A model generated the notes under the pieces. It did not search any database. It was not told the origin of the DNA and was given only the letters and a program-made list of their open reading frames with translations. The position numbers and the translations under genes are program-made. Shown here in pieces: positions 58,830-64,000 of a DNA stretch of 64,000 nucleotides (the stretch's first letter is position 1; each line of letters opens with the position of its first letter). Source of the DNA: Moniliella sp. 'wahieum' (Eukaryota > Basidiomycota > Moniliellomycetes > Moniliellales > Moniliellaceae); contig RSEE01000046.1 of assembly GCA_003971905.1 (NCBI GenBank), positions 248,001-312,000 of the forward strand. Direction: 5' to 3'.

Positions 58830-60253
58830 TTAGGCCGTGTCAGCTACGCCAGCCACATCGGGTGAGGCCGATTCCCGGCTGGTCTTGAACATGAAACGCC
58901 GTCCTGAGCGCGCTTGGACGCGCCGGGGCACTGGTGTGCCCCTTCCCCGCACCCGCACCCGCAGCCGCAGCCGCAACCGCATGAGGTTGCATGACCTTCT
59001 CTTCAAACGAGCCCATACCTCGCAACCCCCAGCGGGCCAGCATGGCCTTATCCACGTCCCAGCTGGACGTGGGCGTGGTGAGCATACGTTCGCCCGTAAA
59101 GATAGCGTTGGCACCAGCGAGAAATGCGAATGCCTGTTCCGACTCGGTGTACATGTGTCGTCCGGCGGCCAGGCGGATGATCGAGGTAGGCAGGACGAGT
59201 CCGCGGTAGCTATGGTACGCAGCATGGTTTGAAAGTCGGTCGGCTGAAGGGGATGGACAGGGTAGTGATCATGGTCAGGTTCTGGTTCGTATCGTGTCGC
59301 AGGTCAAGGAAGGAACAGGGAAAATAGGGGGAAGGGGTGGGGGTAGGTACGGGAGGGTAGAGGGGTTAAAGACGTACTTTGTTTTCAGCCATGGGGTGCC
59401 GGGATAGCGACCCAACGCATTGACAGGAAACGATTCCGGAGGTTCAGGCAAGCGGGACATTTCCCAAATCAAGCCCACCCTATCCTCCTTCTCTTCGCCC
59501 AGGCCCAAGATGCCGCCGGAGCATACCGAGATGCCCGCGTCGCGAGCATTGTTGATGGTTTCGATCCGGTCGTCGTACGAGCGGGTGGTGACGACCTTGG
59601 TGTATACTCGCGGGAGGTATCGAGTTATGGTTGTATGCGGTCAAGCCGGCTGTTGAGCTGTGCGGCTTGGTCCGGGTGAGCATGCCGAGGGTAGTACAGA
59701 CTTCCATGTCCATTTGGCGGATACCGCGAACCATATCGAGGATACGTTAAACCCGCGTTTCCGACCGCCGACTTCGCGCCACGCGGCGCCCATGCAAAGC
59801 GAGTGGAACCATTCGCTTTGGCCTTGCGTGCCTCGGCCAGGACCGACTCGACGTCCGACAAAGGCGCAGCTTTGGAAGACGTGTCGTACTTGGACGACTG
59901 GGAGCGTACCACATCTCGCTGCACCCACCTTCTTTGATGTTCATCAGCGTGCACAGCTGCATAGCGTTGGGTCGTGGTGGGCACGGTGGACGGTCGCAGC
60001 GCGAAAGACAAGGTCGAGCAAGGGACCGTTGTACACCTCGTCCACCTCCGCCCTCGTCCACTCCCTCCGCTCAGGGAGGTCTATGGGAACCGAGGTGGTG
60101 GGCAGGGTGGTGGGCACGGCGTGCCAGCGCGCCGTGGACGAGGAGAAGCTGCGTGAGAGGGGCGGGGCAAGCCGGGGGCAGAGCGAGGGGCGCCTGCAGC
60201 CGGGCGGCTGCGACGGCGGCCAAGGGCGGGCGGGCGGCGAGGCGGGCGAGCAT
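58830..60253 (-). CDS. BIO2: Biotin synthase (radical SAM)
   Basis: Mitochondrial radical-SAM enzyme inserting sulfur into dethiobiotin. The ATG at 60253 opens an Ala/Arg/Leu-rich presequence (MLARLAARPPLAAVAAARLQ), then in another frame LSRSFSSSTARWHAVP. The enzyme core shows DLVFRAATVHRAHHDP, MQLCTLMNIKEGGCSE, QSSKYDTSSKAAPLSDVES, EARKAKANGSTRF, CTTLGMLT, LTAYNHN, GILGLGEEKEDRVGLIWEMS, FPVNALGRYPGTPW and ANAIFTGERMLTT. The radical-SAM CxxxCxxC motif is not readable as written. The first Cys is present (GGCSE), but the next two fall in a stretch (59900-59930) with several apparent base deletions. An intron near 59.29-59.38 kb precedes the helix leading to QTMLRTIA. A final Arg-rich tail is of uncertain frame. 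Confidence 0.93.
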
Positions 60254-60254
60254 G

Positions 60255-60930
60255 GGGGACGAGGCACGGGCCAGGCGTGGGAAGCGGGCGGGCGGACACG
60301 TGAGGGCCAGGTGGTGGTGGGAACAAAGAGAAAGAAGCAGGGGCGCTCGGGCGAGACAGGGCAGATATAGCCGGTGCTAGTGGCCGATTGGGATTGGGAT
60401 TGGGATTGGGAGGGGGAGCGGGAGGGGGAGCCGGTGCTGAAATTGAAGGGATTGTGCGTGGTTGGTTTCCCAAGCCACATGCGACATCTCCCAGACGAAC
60501 GCCAGCCGTTCTCAGGAGGCGCGCAGACTCAGACTGCGGCATTCCTGCCTACCCTCGCTCCTGGCCCTGCGCACTGAGCGACTGAGGACGGAGGGCGGGG
60601 ACCCGTCCCCCCCCCTGGCTCCTCGGTACTCGTTCAGCGTGGCTACGCCCCACCCGCTGGTGAGTACTGAGGTACTGAGTGGCAGCGGGTCGTGTGTTGG
60701 GGCAAACAACCCAGGCGAGCGTCAGACTGGGCGCTGCGCCGGCCGGTGGGGCGGTGCGGCTATTGCGGACCAGTGCATGCCGGCGGGAGCGGGCCAACTG
60801 GTCGCGTGATGCATGATGCATGATGCACGTGATGCACCGCCCAAATTTCAGTTGATTTCAGTTGGGGTTCCCGCCGTCCTGGGGTCCCCGGTCCACACGC
60901 CTGCCCATCGCCCAAAAAAACAAGGCAAAA
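60255..60930. other. BIO2 upstream region with simple repeats
   Basis: Contains GATTGG repeats (60386-60410), GGAGGGGGAGC repeats and the TGATGCA heptad repeat (60806-60838). No gene supported. Confidence 0.5.
60806..60838. repeat. TGATGCA heptanucleotide repeat
   Basis: Three tandem TGATGCA units plus an interrupted fourth; same unit as at 20120-20157. Confidence 0.85.
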
Positions 60931-60932
60931 AT

Positions 60933-61027
60933 TGCTTCAAAGGGGAATCGAACCCCTGTCACATCGACGTCTCACAGGCACCGGGCCAGTTTGGCAACGA
61001 TGTAGTATACCACTAACCCATTGAAGC
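60933..61027 (-). tRNA. tRNA-Gly(GCC) with 24-nt intron
   Basis: The acceptor GCTTCAA pairs perfectly with TTGAAGC, with discriminator A. The D arm contains AGTGGTA. The anticodon stem CATCG/CGATG encloses TTGCCA, giving anticodon GCC at 60993-60995. The T arm AGGGG/CCCCT encloses TTCGATT. A 24-nt intron (60968-60991) sits after position 37, the canonical eukaryotic location. The internal A and B box sequences are intact. CCA is not encoded, as usual. Confidence 0.92.
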
Positions 61028-61200
61028 GTGATGCTTCGGTCGCAAGCCGAAGTAGAGTACCCTGCGAAAGCCGAATACCACGGAATACCAATTTTCGGTC
61101 AACCCAGTCGTGATCCGATCCATCGCAGTGGTATGGCCACTCCATAGTTACCCGCATCCACCAACCATTGTCGGCTGGCAGATCATGAATCACGAAGCCT

Positions 61201-61218
61201 CTTCAAGCTTCAAGCTTC
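61201..61218. repeat. CTTCAAG heptanucleotide repeat
   Basis: Two and a half copies of the unit also present at 21331 and 22140. Confidence 0.75.
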
Positions 61219-61424
61219 ATCGGCATCTTCCTCATGAATCACCCTGCACTCTCACCCGCCTGGCCACGCGCAAGGTGGCAAGGTGGCAAGTTCGCAAGTC
61301 CGTGGGAAGAGAGACTGGTACATGTTATTATGCGTTACGGGGCCAAGCCCATCGTGTCTCCTTGTCTGCCTTGCCTGAGTTAGGCGGTTAGGTCTACGTC
61401 AAGCCGACAGAGGCTAACTTGTGT

Positions 61425-61470
61425 GAACGATGAACGATGAACGATGAACGATGAACGATGAACGATGAAC
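61425..61470. repeat. GAACGAT heptanucleotide microsatellite
   Basis: Six and a half perfect tandem copies of GAACGAT in non-coding DNA. Confidence 0.93.
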
Positions 61471-62241
61471 ACAACGGTCATTGCACGTGGAGCGTCACCA
61501 ATCCCACGGAGGGCTCTTACATTGTATCGGCGCCCCCCGTCGACGAGGGAGTCCTAGTCCTCGTCTCTGCATACAGCTGCGCCCCTCCCCGCCCCTGACC
61601 AAGCTGAGGGACGAGCGCTATCCAAACAAAAACAACTTAAAGGTATGGTTCTTTCATTCGCGTCTGCAGCTGGAGGGAGGTGCCTAAAGCCTGAGGGCTC
61701 AGGCTGAGCTCAGACCTCAGACCTCAGCCTCAGGCCTCAGCGCCTCAGTCCTCAGCCCACAAGGGTCCCGAGGGCTGAAGCTCTCAAGGCTAAGCAGCGG
61801 GCCAGGTGTCGAGTCAAGTCAAGTCAAGTCAAGTATGCCAAAGCAGCGATCCGGAAGAGAAGGAAAAAGGAAAAGGGGGAAAGGGAAAAGAAAGGGAAAA
61901 GGGAAAGGGAAAGCAGGGCGGGGGGGGGGGAGGGAGAAGAAAGGCAGAAGCAGAACAGTACGTGGCAGCAGAGACGAGGGACACGGCGCGCGTCAAGAGG
62001 GGAGGGCAGCAGGCAAGAGGGCGGGAGGGACAGAGGCCAAGGTGGGACCAACGGGAAAGAAGAAGGGCTGGGCTGAGGCATGCACAGGAGTGGGGCACGG
62101 GCACAGAAAAGACGCGGCGGGCAACAGGGAGGCGAGAAAGAGAAAGGTACGGAGCGGGACGCAACGGAACGGAACGGTCATGGAGAAAGCGAGACGGGAG
62201 AAGAGGGCGGGAGCAGGGTGTTAATCAAACCAAACCAACCA

Positions 62242-64000
62242 CTACACTACGACGCCGAACCCGGCGCCTTCCTCAATAGCCAGCGAGAGCTTTTGTTCGA
62301 GTGTGTCCTTGTCCGGGTAGGTGGCAGGTCGATACGGTTAAAGCACGTGTGAGATTTAGGCAGGGCATTGGTTCGCCTGACTTTTCAATGGTGAACCGGC
62401 GAGGTCCGTCGGACCCTTGGAGGTCCTTGAACCCGTTGACGGGGATACGCGAGGTGCCCGTGACAATGTAGGAGACGGTTGCGCCGTTCGGCGGCCAGGA
62501 ACGCACGCATTCCCAGAACCATTGTACCACCTCATCTTGTTCGAGAAGCCGCGGTAGTCGGTCCAGCGTTTCCAGTCTTCGCAGTCGATTTCCGACATGC
62601 CGCCAATCAACAGTTCCAATTCGCGCTCGTCAAACACGTTGATCAGGTCTTGCGGAATGAGCTCGGTAAAGCCAGCGAGGAAAGCCTTGAACTGTTCCTC
62701 GACACGCTTGCGAATACGGTAGTCCACCATCAAGTTGACGTACTCGGCCTTGTTCTCGTCCGTCACATCTTCCGTCTCTCCGCCTGGCTTGAGGGGCTCG
62801 GTGAGGATCTCACCAAAGTTGTCGACGACCGTGGTGAACGTCTCTCTCGATAGCACCTTCGATCGGGTTGTCCAGCATCCACTGGAGCGAGCGGTAGTAG
62901 TCCGCGTCCACACTCTCCATATCCTTCAGAGTAATCTTCTTCTTGAGGATCATCTTGTAGAACGAGACGATAAAGTACGCGTCGAGGAACGGCGATGGAA
63001 GATGGCCAGACCGACCACACGACCAATAAACTTAAAGTAGTTCAGATGCTCGGGATTGATGCCCGAGTGCGGGTTGATCTGGAGCGTGTAGTTGTCATGC
63101 GCCGAGTACTCAAACAGACCATAGAAAGGGTTGAACATTTCGTGCGACAAGAAGAAGAACTCGCGCGATAGACCACCATAGTCCAGACCATCTTCACCGT
63201 CAAACTTGATCATCAACCGTTTCTTGAGATCGTTGGGCTGTTGCCGCATAATCTCCGCATACGAATCTTCGAAAATGTTGGTCCGACGTACCTTCATGTG
63301 GCACTGCCCAGGAATCGGACGCAAGGCCGGCTGAGAACGGAAGTAAATCAGCTTCCGACGGAAGTCGCGCTTGTACTGCGGCACGTTCTGGTCCAAGCTC
63401 GACGGCAAACGCGGGTCATCCCACGTGGTGGTCTTGGTGTTGTGGTCCACAAAGTACACACGCGCCGTCGCCGTCAAGCGCATTTCCCACCACTCGGCAG
63501 CGGGCCCAATTGGGACACCGACTGCGGCTGCACCGTCAGACGGTTGCGATCCGGCCGAGAACACGGAGCAGTTGCTGCCTCCGGGGATCGACCCAGGTGG
63601 TGGTACGAGTGTTGTGGTCAACAAAGTAAGTCCGGCCCTCGGGGTGGTACGTGCTCCCAACCACTAGGAAGCGGGCCCGAACCAGACGACGTTCCGTTGC
63701 CCGAAGCAATAGCTGCCCCAGACGAGGTCGAGGATGCACCCCCATTGTCCACACCCAGCATGTCGTCGGGCAGAGCACGGTTAAAGTTGCGCTCGCGCTC
63801 CGCCGCGCCTCCGTTGCGCGCGCCGCATCGTTAACGCTCGCATTCGTCGACGGCCGGTTCCAGGTGGTGGTGCGGGTGTTGTGGTCACATAGTACGTACG
63901 GCCCAGTTGGTCAATCCGCCTCTCCCACCCCAGAGGCAGGGCGCCGTACTCATCTGAGCGTGGATCTGAGTACGGGGGACGGACGAGTCAGCGGCCGAGC
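62242..64000 (-). CDS. RSP5: NEDD4-family HECT ubiquitin ligase (Rsp5), 3' part
   Basis: E3 ligase for membrane-protein sorting and other targets; WW domains bind PPxY motifs. From the window edge: WW1 ([26 protein letters not shown], about 63.93 kb), WW2 ([15 protein letters not shown], about 63.6 kb) and WW3 ([15 protein letters not shown], about 63.45 kb). The HECT domain follows: [73 protein letters not shown] and RFTIEKSGE. Then [15 protein letters not shown] holds the catalytic cysteine near 62.34 kb, with the stop at 62242-62244. One-base breaks occur near 63.89, 63.66, 63.00, 62.87, 62.53, 62.39 and 62.31 kb. The N-terminal C2 domain expected in this family lies beyond position 64000. 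Confidence 0.95.

Larger units (their letters stand above)
61028..62240. other. Intergenic region with several tandem repeats
   Basis: Between tRNA-Gly and the 3' end of the HECT ligase gene. Holds CTTCAAG (61201-61218), GAACGAT (61425-61470), an ACCTCAG/GCCTCAG cluster (about 61.69-61.76 kb), GTCAA repeats (61813-61834) and a purine-rich block (61.85-62.2 kb). No gene supported. Confidence 0.55.

Overview
The window is nuclear DNA of a fungus, most likely a basidiomycete. Genes are interrupted by short GT-AG introns (55, 66, 72, 73, 80 and 177 bp measured here). Coding regions are GC-rich, many proteins carry long Ser/Pro/Ala-rich disordered stretches, and the gene set is typical of fungi (ubiquitin-S27a fusion, uL10/P0, Rsp5, DYRK, CFD1, MTU1, HEM3, BIO2). 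The phylum is an inference; no rRNA or species marker is present.

Layout. 1-10.2 kb is gene-poor, less GC-rich sequence with degenerate repeats: an inverted pair about 4.4 kb apart, a small TA-flanked MITE-like element and a direct pair. 10.4-19.8 kb holds two minus-strand genes: an unrecognised acidic-tailed protein and a large Ras exchange factor that joins a P-loop Ras-like domain to REM and RasGEF domains. 19.8-24.3 kb is gene-poor and full of short CTGAGG/CTTCAAG repeats. 24.3-30.9 kb is dense housekeeping: MTU1 (-) and CFD1 (+) divergent, RPL43 (-), a tRNA-Pro-like gene (-) and a ketopantoate-reductase-like gene (+). 32.3-42.0 kb holds two long plus-strand genes: an unrecognised low-complexity/coiled-coil protein and a class II DYRK kinase. 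43.1-46.9 kb holds an ERI1-type SAP/DEDDh exonuclease (-), then ubiquitin-S27a (-) and RPP0 (+) head to head around an inverted telobox pair. 47.3-60.3 kb is all minus strand: an amino-acid transporter, a divergent kinesin, HEM3 and BIO2. A tRNA-Gly(GCC) with an intron lies at 61 kb. The 3' part of an RSP5-type WW/HECT ubiquitin ligase runs off the right edge.

How the genes relate. Most genes are independent housekeeping loci. Themes are translation (RPL43, RPP0, S27a, MTU1, two tRNAs), cofactor and Fe-S metabolism (CFD1, HEM3, BIO2, ketopantoate reductase) and signalling or morphogenesis (RasGEF, DYRK, kinesin, Rsp5). The two head-to-head ribosomal genes probably share one promoter.

Sequence quality. 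Nearly every conserved gene is broken by single-base indels, often in homopolymers, including genes expected to be essential. I read this as uncorrected sequencing error rather than gene decay. Coordinates below are therefore gene spans, and exact starts and introns are often uncertain.
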